Positions 44,411 to 53,230 are shown, numbered from the stretch's first letter. The stretch: 64,000 nucleotides of DNA from Lachnospiraceae bacterium AM48-27BH (GCA_003478355.1 QUFC01000018.1:3130-67129), one strand, 5' to 3'. The notes: generated by a model from the sequence alone, not told the origin. Numbers and translations are program-made.

Positions 44411-44968
44411 ATGAATGAATTCTATATAGATCCAGTCCTTTATACCGGAAGACCTGCGGACTGCACGGACCGCCTTGCCAAAGAAGTCCGTACCTATGAC
44501 CTTTTGGATAAGCTGGCAATTCCATACTCCCGAATGGATCATACAGCTACTGCAACCATGGAGGATTGTCATGACATCGACACCCGGCTGGATATTGCAA
44601 TCTGTAAAAATCTGTTTCTCTGCAACGCACAGAAAACCGATTTCTACCTTCTAATGATGCCCGGAGAGAAAAAATTCAAAACCGCAGTTCTGTCCAAACA
44701 GATCGGGAGCGCCCGCCTGTCCTTTGCCGGTCCTGAGTTTATGGAGGAATTCTTAGACATTACTCCTGGCTCTGTCAGCGTTCTGGGACTGATGAATGAT
44801 AAGAACCACCGAGTACGGCTTCTCATTGATGCTGATGTGATCGACCATCACGAGTACATTGGCTGCCATCCATGTATCAATACTTCCAGTCTGCGCATCC
44901 GCACCACAGACCTGCTGGAAAAATTTCTTCCATATGTGGAGCACCCATATACGGTAGTGTATTTATGA
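44411..44968 (+). CDS. Prolyl-tRNA editing protein ProX (YbaK-like)
   Basis: 185 residues from the ATG at 44411 (AAGGAGAACATAACT upstream). Free-standing deacylase of the INS/YbaK superfamily that removes alanine or other wrong amino acids from tRNA-Pro. Family text: YDLLDKLAIPYSRMDHTAT, CKNLFLCNAQKTDFYLLMMP, GSARLSFAGPEFMEEFL, ITPGSVSVLGLMND, GCHPCINTSSLRI. Full length. Such proteins serve genomes whose prolyl-tRNA synthetase lacks the editing domain. Transcribed alone and followed by a strong bidirectional hairpin. Confidence 0.92.
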   Translation: MNEFYIDPVLYTGRPADCTDRLAKEVRTYDLLDKLAIPYSRMDHTATATMEDCHDIDTRLDIAICKNLFLCNAQKTDFYLLMMPGEKKFKTAVLSKQIGSARLSFAGPEFMEEFLDITPGSVSVLGLMNDKNHRVRLLIDADVIDHHEYIGCHPCINTSSLRIRTTDLLEKFLPYVEHPYTVVYL

Positions 44969-44975
44969 AAAAAGA

Positions 44976-45011
44976 GCGTGTGAAAAAATGATTTCTCATT
45001 TTTTCACACGC
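44976..45011. terminator. Bidirectional terminator between proX and pepP
   Basis: Perfect 16-bp stem (44976-44991 with 44996-45011) and a 4-base loop. T-rich sequence follows on the minus strand (TCTTTTTTC) and the stem itself ends in Ts for the plus direction, so it can serve both convergent genes. Confidence 0.85.
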
Positions 45012-45065
45012 CCCAACCTCTTTATATGTATCAATAATTGTCAATTTCAGACACTTTTCCCATCC

Positions 45066-46849
45066 TTAGACTTCTCTTGTCGCCTCTTTCAACCATGCAG
45101 CCTCTTCTTCTGTCAGATACGGAGAAATCTTCTCATAAACTGCTTTATGGTACTCATTCAGATACTGGATATCCTTCTTCTCCATCAGGCTCACATCCAG
45201 CGCATCCAGATCGATCGGCACATACGTCAGATACTCGAACTCCATAAACTGACCATACTGATTCTTCTCCGCGTTTTTGCAAACGATCATATTTTCTGTA
45301 CGGATTCCATGGCTTCCTTCAATATAAATACCAGGCTCATCGGAACAGATCATACCGGCTTCCAGAACCGCATTATCCATCCGCTCCGGAACCATCTTGA
45401 AACGGATTCCATTTGGACGCTCATGGACATTCAGCAGATATCCCACACCATGTCCGGTTCCGTGATCATAATTTAATCCACGGCTCCAGAGTGGCTCACG
45501 AGCCACATAATCAAGGCTCAGGCCACGACAGCCATATAAGAATTTCACATGACCCAGACGCAGCATGCTCATGGCTACCAGGGTGAAATGTTCCCGTTCC
45601 TCGTCTGTGATCGGTCCCAGGGCAACAGTTCTGGTGATATCGGTAGTACCTTCATAATACTGACCACCGGAATCCACCAGATATAGCCTTCTGGCTTTAA
45701 CTGGGTATCACTTTCCGGAGTTGCGGAGTAATGGCACATAGCTGCATTAGCCTGGTAAGCGGAAATCGTATCGAAGCTTAATCCTAAGTTGCCCTCCTGC
45801 TCCCGGCGCAGCTGTTCTAAATAGTCAGATACGCTGATCTCCGTCATCGGGATCTTGCCGATGTTCTTCTTTAACCAGTAGATAAACTTGGTCATGGCAA
45901 CACCGTCTTTGATATGGGCCTTTTTCTCATTTTCAATCTCTACCGGATTTTTGATGGATTTGGCAAGAGCGGTCGGATTCATCTTATCCACGATCTTGCA
46001 GGTAGAATCCAGGTTGTTCACAATGGCATAGTTGGTTTTGCCGGTTTCCAGAAGTACTTTGACATTTTTCAGAGTTTTTATCATCTCATAAATGTCATTG
46101 TACGGTTTCAAAGTCACACCAAGTCCTGTCAGATATGCCTTTACTTCCTCATCCAGTGTCTTTTCATTGATAAATAAATAGAACTGGTCCATCGTCACAA
46201 CCGCATAGGACAGCACGATCGGATTACACGGCACATCATTTCCACGGATATTTAACAGCCACACAATATCATCCACCGTTGTCAGCACATGAACATCTGC
46301 ATGCAGCTTCTTCATCTCTCCACGAAGGTCTTCGATCTTCTGGGCTGCAGACTTTCCTGCATATTTTTCTTCCAGAACCCAGACTGGCTCTGCAGAAAGA
46401 GCAGGACGATTCTCCCAGATCTCGCCGACCAGATCTTCCTCATAGGAAATCGTTACGTGTTTATCCTCCAGAGCTTCCTGTAAACCTTCGCCCATCTGAT
46501 TGTTGATCACCCGGCCATCAAAACCAAGCTTTCCACCTTCCGGCATAACCTTCTGAAGATATTCATTAATAGAAGGAACTCCTTCCTGGCCCATCTTCTG
46601 AAGGGTAAATCCACTGTCCTTCAACTGCTTTGCCGCCTGGACAAAATATCTTCCGTCCGTCCACATTCCAGCGTCATCCGCGGTGACAACCGCAGTTCCC
46701 GCAGACCCGGTAAATCCTGTTAAAAATTTTCTGCATTTAAAATACTCTCCCACATACTCTGACTCATGAAAATCAGAGGTAGGTACCAGATAAGCGTCTA
46801 AATGACGTTCTTTCATCAGCTTACGAAGCTTTTCCAGTCTCTCGTTCAT
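45066..46849 (-). CDS. Xaa-Pro aminopeptidase (aminopeptidase P), apparent frameshift
   Basis: M24 metallopeptidase of the long three-domain type, removing an N-terminal residue before proline. The N-terminal frame begins MNERLEKLRKLMKERHLDAY and includes two creatinase-type domains (TDGRYFVQAAKQL, VWLLNIRGNDVPCNPI) up to LKPEG near 45686. The frame then shifts, and the catalytic part continues: DSGGQYYEGTTDITRTV (two Asp metal ligands), YDHGTGHGVGY (His), ICSDEPGIY (Glu) and NMIVC. One missing base restores ~594 residues, the normal size. AAAGGAGAGCAGAAAACC precedes the ATG. Follows the HAD gene by 31 bases, so probably co-transcribed. Confidence 0.91.
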
Positions 46850-46880
46850 GGTTTTCTGCTCTCCTTTATGCTATCTATAT

Positions 46881-47663
46881 CTATATCAGCCTGAAATGCT
46901 TACAGGCATTGTAGATTCCATTTTCATCGATCCGGTCAGTCACATAATCTGCAACCTCTTTTAACTTCGGAACGGCATTCCCCATAGCGATTCCAGTTCC
47001 TGCCTCCTGTAAGATCTCCAGATCATTCATACTATCGCCGAATGCATACGTCTCACTCACTGGAATGTGAAAATATTCACATAGAATCTTCAGTCCATTC
47101 GCCTTGGAACTTTCCTTTGCGATCACATCCGCCCCTTCCAGCCCCGCAAACAGAGGACATTTTAACTCTGGAAATTCCTGTTCCAGTAATTTTGCTCCTT
47201 CCGGAACCCCAATATAGGCAAGTGTCCGCACTTTCATATCCAGAAGCTTCCATGGATCTTTGTACTGACGTCCACTTTCTCCCCAGCGCCTGATATCATG
47301 CTCTGTCACATGTTCTGGATGAATGTAATAATCATCATCCCCACTAGTCATGCCAATCGCCAGATCATGTTCATCTGCAAAATGGAGCACCCGTTCCAGA
47401 AGTTCCCGTGGAAGAACGGATTCGTAAAGCACCTGGTCTCCTACCGTAATCTTGGTTCCATTGCTGTGGATGATGGCATCCGCCTGAATCTGATCCCGGT
47501 ACTGCCGGCTGTAATAAGTATCCATATCTCTTCCGGTAGCAAGAACAATAAAATGATTTTTCCGTAATGCTTCGATCGCTTCCATGGCACTGTCCGGAAT
47601 TTTATAAGTAGCATGATCCAACAAAGTCATATCTACATCAAAACTGATCAGTGTTTTCATCAT
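46881..47663 (-). CDS. Cof-type HAD hydrolase
   Basis: 260 residues. HAD motif I FDVDMTLLD (Asp9 nucleophile, Asp11), motif II VLATGRDMDTYYSRQ, motif III Lys in AKESSKANGLKIL, motif IV YAFGDSMNDLEILQEAG. The type IIB cap marks the Cof/YidA group, sugar-phosphate or cofactor phosphatases with loose specificity. It heads a short operon with aminopeptidase P and has its own promoter at 47726-47754; the leader includes a dispersed repeat copy. Confidence 0.9.
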   Translation of the reverse strand: MMKTLISFDVDMTLLDHATYKIPDSAMEAIEALRKNHFIVLATGRDMDTYYSRQYRDQIQADAIIHSNGTKITVGDQVLYESVLPRELLERVLHFADEHDLAIGMTSGDDDYYIHPEHVTEHDIRRWGESGRQYKDPWKLLDMKVRTLAYIGVPEGAKLLEQEFPELKCPLFAGLEGADVIAKESSKANGLKILCEYFHIPVSETYAFGDSMNDLEILQEAGTGIAMGNAVPKLKEVADYVTDRIDENGIYNACKHFRLI

Positions 47664-47676
47664 CTGTCTCCTTTAT

Positions 47677-47706
47677 ATTACTGTTCACGCCTGCCCAAAC
47701 AGCAGC
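47677..47706. repeat. Diverged copy of the GTTACTGTTCACGCG element
   Basis: ATTACTGTTCACGC, then CAAACAGCAGC, matches the ~31-base element at 63713-63743 with several changes. It lies in the leader of the HAD gene, 14 bases before the ATG. Confidence 0.5.
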
Positions 47707-47725
47707 TTCCCGTCCCATCTCTATC

Positions 47726-47754
47726 ATCATATCGCATCCGGCGTTTTTTGTAAA
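47726..47754 (-). promoter_or_regulatory. Promoter of the HAD-pepP operon
   Basis: On the minus strand TTTACA (47749-47754) and TATGAT (47726-47731) are 17 bases apart. Confidence 0.6.
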
Positions 47755-47859
47755 TGCAGTATTTTCCGCCGCCCATACAAAATAGAAGATCCGCTTCTTG
47801 CATCCAGGATAAAAATCTGCTACCATCAATATGCTATAAATGAAGAGGAGGCTTATCCT

Positions 47860-49008
47860 ATGAAACAGATCCGCCCAGACTATTACGACCACTTTTCCTG
47901 CACTGCAGACCAGTGTCCCATCACCTGCTGCCAGGAATGGAAGATTTCGGTTGATGACCATACCAATAATTGTTGGAAGAAGCTGGCTCCTCCAACCGAT
48001 ACGATCCCAGCAAAAACACGTTTAAGCGCTTACACCACCTTCAAAGACGGGACCCGCGTGATCGCCCTGGACCAGAACCACCGTTGTCCATTTCTCTCAG
48101 AAAATAAATTATGCAAGCTGGTTCTGGAACACGGAGACCAGGTTCTTTCGGAAACCTGTCAGGTATTTCCGCGGGAAACCCACACCTTTGATACCCATGA
48201 AGAACAATCACTGATGCCCTGTTGTCCGGCGGTAATCGATCTGTGGAGGAACTGCGAAACCTTACATTTTCCAAAAGTTTCTGACCTGTGCTCCCCGGCT
48301 GCCTCTGATGCGCTTCTCTTTTCGCTTCGCTCCAGACTGATCGCCCTGATCCAGCGCCCCGACCGCACACCAAGCCAGGCACTGATGGAATGTTTTTACA
48401 TCTTACGGGAATTATACCATCAAGATAACTGGGACACCGGGACATTGGAAGATTATTTTTCTGAACAGACTTTATCAGAGCTTCATGAAGCCGTGCTCTC
48501 CGCTGCTCCTGCATTGGAAGACACCATCATCGAGGACAATGAAATTCTCCAGGACCTGGCTGTTAATTACCAGAAAGAAGGACTCTACCAGTCTTACCTA
48601 ACCCCGGTCCTCGCCCAGGCTGAAAGACTGGCAGACGCATATGGAACAGCGGCTTTATCCGATCAATGGAAAAATTTCAATCATGTATGGGAAGAATTTC
48701 ATCCACTTCTGAAAAATGTCCTGGCTAATGAATTGTTCTCTGATCTTTTGATCCCTGGTGGAAACTTAGAAAGTATGATCATCCAGATGCAGTGGCTGGC
48801 CCTGGAATACGCTGCAGTGCGGCAGAGCTTGTTTTTAACCTGGCTGGAACATGGTAATGAAAAGCTGCCTTATGAAAATGTCCGCGATTACCTGGTGATC
48901 ATCATGCGTATGACCGGATATGACGAAGACGATATCTATGAGTATCTGGAAAATAGTTTTGAAGAACTGGTTTGGGAATGGGGATATTTTGCGCTGGTTG
49001 TCTGTTGA
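47860..49008 (+). CDS. FliB-like flagellin lysine-N-methylase family protein
   Basis: 382 residues. The Cys-rich N-terminal signature of the family is clear: DHFSCTADQCPITCCQEW, RCPFLSENKLCKLV, LSETCQVFPRETHTF and PCCPAVIDLW. These cysteines probably bind an iron-sulfur cluster. FliB methylates flagellin lysines in Salmonella, but many Lachnospiraceae carry relatives away from flagellar genes, and no motility gene is in this window. The substrate here is therefore unknown. GAGGAGGCTTATCCT precedes the ATG. Monocistronic; a weak hairpin (TGATCC/GGATCA, 49006-49020) starts at the stop codon. Confidence 0.82.
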   Translation: MKQIRPDYYDHFSCTADQCPITCCQEWKISVDDHTNNCWKKLAPPTDTIPAKTRLSAYTTFKDGTRVIALDQNHRCPFLSENKLCKLVLEHGDQVLSETCQVFPRETHTFDTHEEQSLMPCCPAVIDLWRNCETLHFPKVSDLCSPAASDALLFSLRSRLIALIQRPDRTPSQALMECFYILRELYHQDNWDTGTLEDYFSEQTLSELHEAVLSAAPALEDTIIEDNEILQDLAVNYQKEGLYQSYLTPVLAQAERLADAYGTAALSDQWKNFNHVWEEFHPLLKNVLANELFSDLLIPGGNLESMIIQMQWLALEYAAVRQSLFLTWLEHGNEKLPYENVRDYLVIIMRMTGYDEDDIYEYLENSFEELVWEWGYFALVVC

Positions 49009-49059
49009 TCCTGTGGATCATCGAATAAAAAAACTCTTTTCAAACCTCTATTTTTCTGA

Positions 49060-49065
49060 TATAAT
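49060..49065 (+). promoter_or_regulatory. -10 box of the tRNA-Pro gene
   Basis: A perfect TATAAT nine bases before the tRNA. The matching -35 area (around 49037-49042, TTTTCA) is poor. Confidence 0.5.
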
Positions 49066-49074
49066 AGAAAGGTA

Positions 49075-49148
49075 CGGAGTATGGCGTAGCTTGGTAGCGC
49101 GCTCGGCTGGGGGCCGAGAGGTCGCAGGTTCAAATCCTGTTACTCCGA
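49075..49148 (+). tRNA. tRNA-Pro (anticodon GGG)
   Basis: 74 bases folding into a full cloverleaf. The acceptor stem is CGGAGTA with TACTCCG plus discriminator A. The anticodon stem is CTCGG/CCGAG around loop CTGGGGG, anticodon GGG. The T stem is GCAGG/CCTGT with loop TTCAAAT. The D arm contains AGCTTGGTAGCGC. CCA is not encoded. The sequence context is a lone tRNA gene between the FliB-like gene and the toxin-like locus. The position is a common integration target, and an inverted repeat lies directly after it. Confidence 0.96.
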
Positions 49149-49160
49149 TTTCATGGCGTG

Positions 49161-49205
49161 ACATGCTCCCCCACTTCAAGTGTTAGCTAAGTGGTGGGAG
49201 CATGT
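49161..49205. repeat. Long inverted repeat directly after tRNA-Pro
   Basis: ACATGCTCCC-C-CACTT (49161-49176) pairs with AAGTG-G-t-GGGAGCATGT (49189-49205), a 16-bp stem with one bulge and a 12-base loop. It could terminate the tRNA transcript, though only a thin T-run follows. It also resembles the subterminal hairpins of IS200/IS605-family elements, so it may be a relic or minimal element. No transposase gene is present. Confidence 0.6.
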
Positions 49206-49239
49206 TACTTGCTTTATTGGGAAAGTCTTCCAGAATTGG

Positions 49240-49268
49240 TTGAACTGATGTTCGTTTTATGATAAGAT
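49240..49268 (+). promoter_or_regulatory. Promoter of the small toxin-like gene
   Basis: TTGAAC (49240-49245) and TAAGAT (49263-49268) are 17 bases apart, ~75 bases before the toxin-like ATG. The leader includes a hairpin (CGGAAC/GTTCCG, 49286-49306), and CCCTC (49318-49322) able to pair with GAGGG of the ribosome site (49335-49339). Confidence 0.6.
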
Positions 49269-49348
49269 ATTCTCGTAGAATCATACGGAACGGATGCGAT
49301 GTTCCGATTATCTGATGCCCTCTAGTCTACAAAGGAGGGTGATGCCCT

Positions 49349-49435
49349 ATGAACACAATGGAAGTTCTTACTTTGTTGTTGGTAGTTTTTGCGGCGCTGT
49401 CTTACATAGACAATCATTTAGATAAAAGAAAATAA
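49349..49435 (+). CDS. Holin-like type I toxin candidate
   Basis: 28 residues: MNTMEVLTLLLVVFA, then ALSYIDNHLDKRK. One membrane helix followed by a short charged tail is the form of small holin-like/TxpA-type toxins that depolarise the membrane. AAAGGAGGGTGATGCCCT gives a very strong ribosome site, which can be masked by an upstream CCCTC, a usual trait of type I toxin mRNAs. A convergent minus-strand promoter downstream (49534-49562) would make an RNA overlapping the 3' end. The gene is too short for routine ORF calling. Identity rests on size, helix and antisense arrangement, not on a database match. Confidence 0.7.
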   Translation: MNTMEVLTLLLVVFAALSYIDNHLDKRK

Positions 49436-49470
49436 GCATCCCCTACCGTCCAAAGTTTAGGATGCTTATT
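49431..49470. terminator. Bidirectional terminator shared by toxin and antisense RNA
   Basis: AATAAGCATCC (49431-49441) and GGATGCTTATT (49460-49470), an 11-bp stem overlapping the last toxin codons. T-rich sequence follows in both directions (TTTCTTT on plus, TTTTCTTTT on minus). Confidence 0.75.
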
Positions 49471-49527
49471 TCTTTAATAATCGTTTTTTACTGAGGGCAA
49501 ATCGGACTTCGTATCCGATTTACTTCT
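49436..49527 (-). ncRNA. Putative antisense antitoxin RNA
   Basis: Predicted from the promoter at 49534-49562 to the shared terminator. It would be ~90-100 bases long, contain an 8-bp hairpin (AAATCGGA/TCCGATTT, 49499-49521), and be complementary to the 3' end of the toxin mRNA, as in TxpA/RatA pairs. Ends are inferred. Confidence 0.5.
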
Positions 49528-49533
49528 GTATTG

Positions 49534-49562
49534 ATTATACAACAGGGCGTTTGAGAAATCAA
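49534..49562 (-). promoter_or_regulatory. Promoter of the antisense RNA
   Basis: On the minus strand TTGATT (49557-49562) and TATAAT (49534-49539) are 17 bases apart, pointing towards the toxin gene. No protein-coding frame follows it in that direction. Confidence 0.7.
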
Positions 49563-49661
49563 GCGTCCTTTTTTGCACGGCAGAGGTATGGCGTTTCACC
49601 GTAGCCCAGATGTAATTGTAAATCTGAGCGTTTAAAACCCATCAGATAACTTTCCTTCCTG

Positions 49662-50022
49662 TCACGCAAAATCAAATAATCTATCAAAGCTAATCTTGAA
49701 GTTAGGGAACATCACAAGTCCCAGTTCATCCTTATTCTTTTCCGTCACAACTTTGAACAGATATGAGTATGGCGTTCCGTCTGCCTTATAGTCAAACATA
49801 TAGATTTCCACAGACTTCTTGCGCCAGTCCACGATCCAATACTCGGATACACCGACTTTACAATAGGTTTCCATCTTCCCGCCATTGATACTGTACTCCA
49901 TCGCCAAAAACACGGCACAGACTGTCTTTGATCTGACTTCCAATCTCAACTACAAAGTTATTTATCACCATGGAATGCTCTATATAGGCATTGCTCATAT
50001 CTTCTATTGGGAATGCGCTCAT
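49662..50022 (-). pseudogene. Decayed Uma2-family nuclease-like gene
   Basis: Uma2 (DUF820) proteins of the PD-(D/E)XK fold are ~190 residues. Here a start at 50020-50022 (AAAGGAAGGTGAAGAGA upstream) reads SNAYIEHSMVINNFVVEIG to VQYQWREDGN and stops. The C-terminal half resumes in another frame as KMETYCKVGVSEYWIVDW to DRLFDFA. The middle part with the catalytic Asp/Glu region is missing, so more than one base is gone. It appears to be a real pseudogene. It lies between the toxin-like locus and glcT. Confidence 0.75.
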
Positions 50023-50041
50023 TCTCTTCACCTTCCTTTTC

Positions 50042-50860
50042 CTATATTCCCATCACCCGCCGGATATGGATTGCTAAAAATCCCGTTTCTTCCTGGGGAA
50101 AATGCAGTTTCATCTCCTGCTCTAAGATCTGACAGACTTTCGCTGCAGCCTCATATTCTTTCGGAAATGAATGACGGGCGTAGTCTTCGAGATCCAGATT
50201 GGCGCTCTCACCTTTGCGGACTCTTGCCAGCATATAGCGGATATGGCTGACCAACCGGTTATAGCCGAGGGAATCCGCGGTCAGCTTCTTATTCATATAC
50301 TCTTCGATCAGCCCCAGGCAGCGATTGACCAGACGGGCAGTTTCTAACGACTGGGCCACATTTTCTTTTGCCAGACCGGCATGAAGATGGAGGGTAATAT
50401 AGCCGATCTCATCTTCTGAGAATTCAAGGTCAGTCAGACTTTTCAAGATTTCAACACCGTTCTTCGCCGCAGTGTACTCCTCCTCAAAAAGAGTCCGGAT
50501 ATCCTGTAAAAATGGATTCGGGATCTCCATATGTTCACGAATCCTGGATGCCGCCATAGCGATATGGTCTGCCATAGGAATCAGGATATCATGCTGAAGA
50601 TTCCCCAGTACCTTTTCTGCCTCTTCTATGATACGTCCAGCCGCCTCAATATAGACCGGTTCAATCTCATTCACTCTGGTAAGCGCAGACTCCTTCTGTT
50701 TCACCAGTTCATAACGCTTTCCCTCCGGTAATCTGGTCATCCGTTCCCCGATCCTGTGGCCAAACCCCACTCCATTTCCAAGCAGGATCTGTTCCTGCCC
50801 AGACTGATCATCCAGAACCAGAATTCCGTTGTTATTCAAGACCTTCATGATTCTGTACAT
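50042..50860 (-). CDS. BglG/LicT-family transcription antiterminator (GlcT-like)
   Basis: 272 residues. N-terminal CAT RNA-binding domain (MYRIMKVLNNNGILVLDDQ, GNGVGFGHRIGE), then two PRD domains with phosphorylatable His (YITLHLHAGL in PRD1, FLAIHIRRV at the end of PRD2). It binds a RAT hairpin and prevents termination when unphosphorylated. The target is evident: the leader of ptsG directly upstream (53286-53362) contains a RAT overlapping a terminator. The gene follows ptsG by 138 bases and has its own promoter (50924-50952), so the regulator is made even when ptsG is off. Confidence 0.93.
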   Translation of the reverse strand: MYRIMKVLNNNGILVLDDQSGQEQILLGNGVGFGHRIGERMTRLPEGKRYELVKQKESALTRVNEIEPVYIEAAGRIIEEAEKVLGNLQHDILIPMADHIAMAASRIREHMEIPNPFLQDIRTLFEEEYTAAKNGVEILKSLTDLEFSEDEIGYITLHLHAGLAKENVAQSLETARLVNRCLGLIEEYMNKKLTADSLGYNRLVSHIRYMLARVRKGESANLDLEDYARHSFPKEYEAAAKVCQILEQEMKLHFPQEETGFLAIHIRRVMGI

Positions 50861-50923
50861 AAAATACCTCCCGCACCTGCATTTTCCGTTCCGTCATGTA
50901 TACGAACAGACACTTCTATTCTG

Positions 50924-50952
50924 ATTATACATGAAAACTGGAAATTCGCCAA
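50924..50952 (-). promoter_or_regulatory. Promoter of the antiterminator gene
   Basis: On the minus strand TTGGCG (50947-50952) and TATAAT (50924-50929) are 17 bases apart. A short GGAGG/CCTCC hairpin lies just upstream. Confidence 0.6.
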
Positions 50953-50998
50953 GTGCAGGAGGTATTTCCTCCACAAAAATCACATCATAAACAGGAAC

Positions 50999-53230
50999 TT
51001 ATTTATGGATCTCTCCGATTGCGTCCAGCCGGTTCACCATGCCCTCTTTTGTTAAATTCAGGCTATCCGCACTGGTCAGACCGGTAAAGATCACCATGCA
51101 AGCTTCGCTGGCTGCGTGTTCACGGATAAATGAAAGGTCAAATTCCATCAATTTATCACCCTGGTGAACCTGCTGGCCATCTGTAACAAATACCTCAAAT
51201 CCTTTTCCGTCTAATTTTACTGTATCCACACCAATATGAAGCAGATATTCCGTTCCATCTGCCGCTTTCATGCCGATCGCATGCTTACTTGGAAACACAA
51301 ATAATACAGTGCCATCCTCTGGAGCTACCACTGTTCCATCCTCTGGCATCACCATATAACCGTCACCCATGGCCTTGCTGGCAAATGCCTCGTCCGGGGA
51401 CTCGCTGATCGGGGCTACTTTTCCTTTTAACGGAGAGTAAAGAATGTGAGAGGATGTCTGTAGCTGGACACTCTCAGCTGGCACCTGCTCAGACACGCCT
51501 GCCTCTGGCTGAGAATCCGTCACTGGCTGAGAATCTGTCACTGACTGCTCAGATTTCTGAGCCGCCTCCGGTCTATCCACTTCATCCTCATCCCCGCTCT
51601 GTGCCAGATATGCTTCCAGATTGGATTTGATCACCGTTACCTGTGGTCCGTAGATCACCTGGATTCCCTGTCCTCTTTTCACTACACCAACCGCTCCGGT
51701 TGCCTTTAACAGCTTCTCGTCTACCAGTTCCGGATTCTCGATGGAACAACGAAGCCTGGTTGCACAGCAATCCACAGAAGTGATATTTTTCTTTCCACCA
51801 AGACCTCTTGCAATCGCCGCACTCTTCTCATCGTCAGTGCCGCCCTGTTTTCCATCGGTCTCTGACTGCCGGCTATTCGCCGTGTTTCTGGCATTGACAT
51901 CGGCTTTTGTGTATAATTTCGTCTCCTCATCATCGTCCTCCCGTCCAGGAGTCTTGAAATCATACTTTTTGATCAGAAAACTGAAAATAAAGTAATATAA
52001 TAGGAAGTAAATGATTCCCACCGGAATGATCCGCATCCAGCTTGTCTTTGCATTTCCCTGCAAAATACCGAAAATAAACAGATCCAGGATACCGCCGGAG
52101 AAAGTCAGGCCAACAGCGATATTTAACACATGGGCAATCATGTAGGCACTTCCTGCCAGGATTACCTGCACTGCAAATAATGCCGGTGCTACAAATAAAA
52201 AGGAAAACTCCAGTGGCTCTGTAATTCCTGTAAACATACAAGCCAATGCTGCACTTAACAACAGACCGCCAGCCGCTTTTTTCTTCTCCGGCTTTGCACA
52301 ACGGTACATGGCCAATGCCGCGCCAGGAAGTCCAAAGATCATGAAAATAAACTCACCGGAGAAATATCTGGTGGCATCTGCGCTGAAATGCGTCACATCC
52401 GGGCTTGCAAGCTGAGCGAAGAAGATATTCTGTCCGCCCTGGATCAGATTGCCATCTACCATCATGGTCCCGCCAACTGCAGTCTGCCAGAATGGCATAT
52501 AAAATACATGATGAAGGCCAAATGGAATCAGCGCCCGTTTGATGATACCAAAGACCAGGGTTCCAAAATATCCGGTTCCGGTCACCAGTCCGCCCAGGGC
52601 AAAGATGCCGTTCTGAACAGCAGGCCAGATAAAGTACATAAGGATTCCTACGCCCACGTAAACTACCGTAGAAATGATCGGTACAAACCGGGAACCGCCG
52701 AAGAATGATAAGGCACTCGGCAGGACGATCTTGTGATAACGATTATGCAGGGCCGCTACCCCAAGTCCTACAATTATACCGCCAAATACGCCCATCTGCA
52801 AAGACTGAATGCCACAGACACTGGCGATGGTCCCATCTAAGACATTGTCTGCAATGCTTCCATCTGCCAGAATTTTCCCGGATACCACCAATACTGCATT
52901 GATGGATGCGTGCATAACGAAAAATGATATCATAGCAGACAATGCTGCGACTTCCTTCTCTGCTTTTGCCATACCGATGGCAACACCCACAGCGAAAATA
53001 ATCGGAAGATTGTCAAAAATCACATTTCCTGCTTTACTGATGATCACCAGCAAGGCATGAAGCATGGTTCCATTGCCCAAAATGGACTGTAATCCATAGG
53101 TTGCGATCGTTGTTTCATTGGTAAAGGAACTGCCGATTCCTAAAAGCAGTCCCGCAACAGGAAGCACTGCGATCGGAAGCATAAAGCTGCGTCCCACCCT
53201 CTGAAGCACACCAAAAATCTTGTCTTTCAT
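50999..53230 (-). CDS. ptsG: Glucose-type PTS permease EIICBA
   Basis: 743 residues combining three PTS domains. EIIC (1-~410) is the membrane part (VGRSFMLPIAVLPVAGLLLG, FGLHHVFYMPFWQT, FTGITEPLEFSFLFVAPALF). EIIB (~470-550) has the phosphocysteine motif DCCATRLRCS. EIIA (~590-743) has the His motif LLHIGVDTVKLDG. Glu/Ser/Gln-rich linkers join them. The sugar is glucose or N-acetylglucosamine by family; the GlcT-type regulator next door favours glucose. Control by antitermination is visible in the leader. Full length, with AAGGAGAAGGAAT before the ATG. Confidence 0.94.
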   Translation of the reverse strand: MKDKIFGVLQRVGRSFMLPIAVLPVAGLLLGIGSSFTNETTIATYGLQSILGNGTMLHALLVIISKAGNVIFDNLPIIFAVGVAIGMAKAEKEVAALSAMISFFVMHASINAVLVVSGKILADGSIADNVLDGTIASVCGIQSLQMGVFGGIIVGLGVAALHNRYHKIVLPSALSFFGGSRFVPIISTVVYVGVGILMYFIWPAVQNGIFALGGLVTGTGYFGTLVFGIIKRALIPFGLHHVFYMPFWQTAVGGTMMVDGNLIQGGQNIFFAQLASPDVTHFSADATRYFSGEFIFMIFGLPGAALAMYRCAKPEKKKAAGGLLLSAALACMFTGITEPLEFSFLFVAPALFAVQVILAGSAYMIAHVLNIAVGLTFSGGILDLFIFGILQGNAKTSWMRIIPVGIIYFLLYYFIFSFLIKKYDFKTPGREDDDEETKLYTKADVNARNTANSRQSETDGKQGGTDDEKSAAIARGLGGKKNITSVDCCATRLRCSIENPELVDEKLLKATGAVGVVKRGQGIQVIYGPQVTVIKSNLEAYLAQSGDEDEVDRPEAAQKSEQSVTDSQPVTDSQPEAGVSEQVPAESVQLQTSSHILYSPLKGKVAPISESPDEAFASKAMGDGYMVMPEDGTVVAPEDGTVLFVFPSKHAIGMKAADGTEYLLHIGVDTVKLDGKGFEVFVTDGQQVHQGDKLMEFDLSFIREHAASEACMVIFTGLTSADSLNLTKEGMVNRLDAIGEIHK

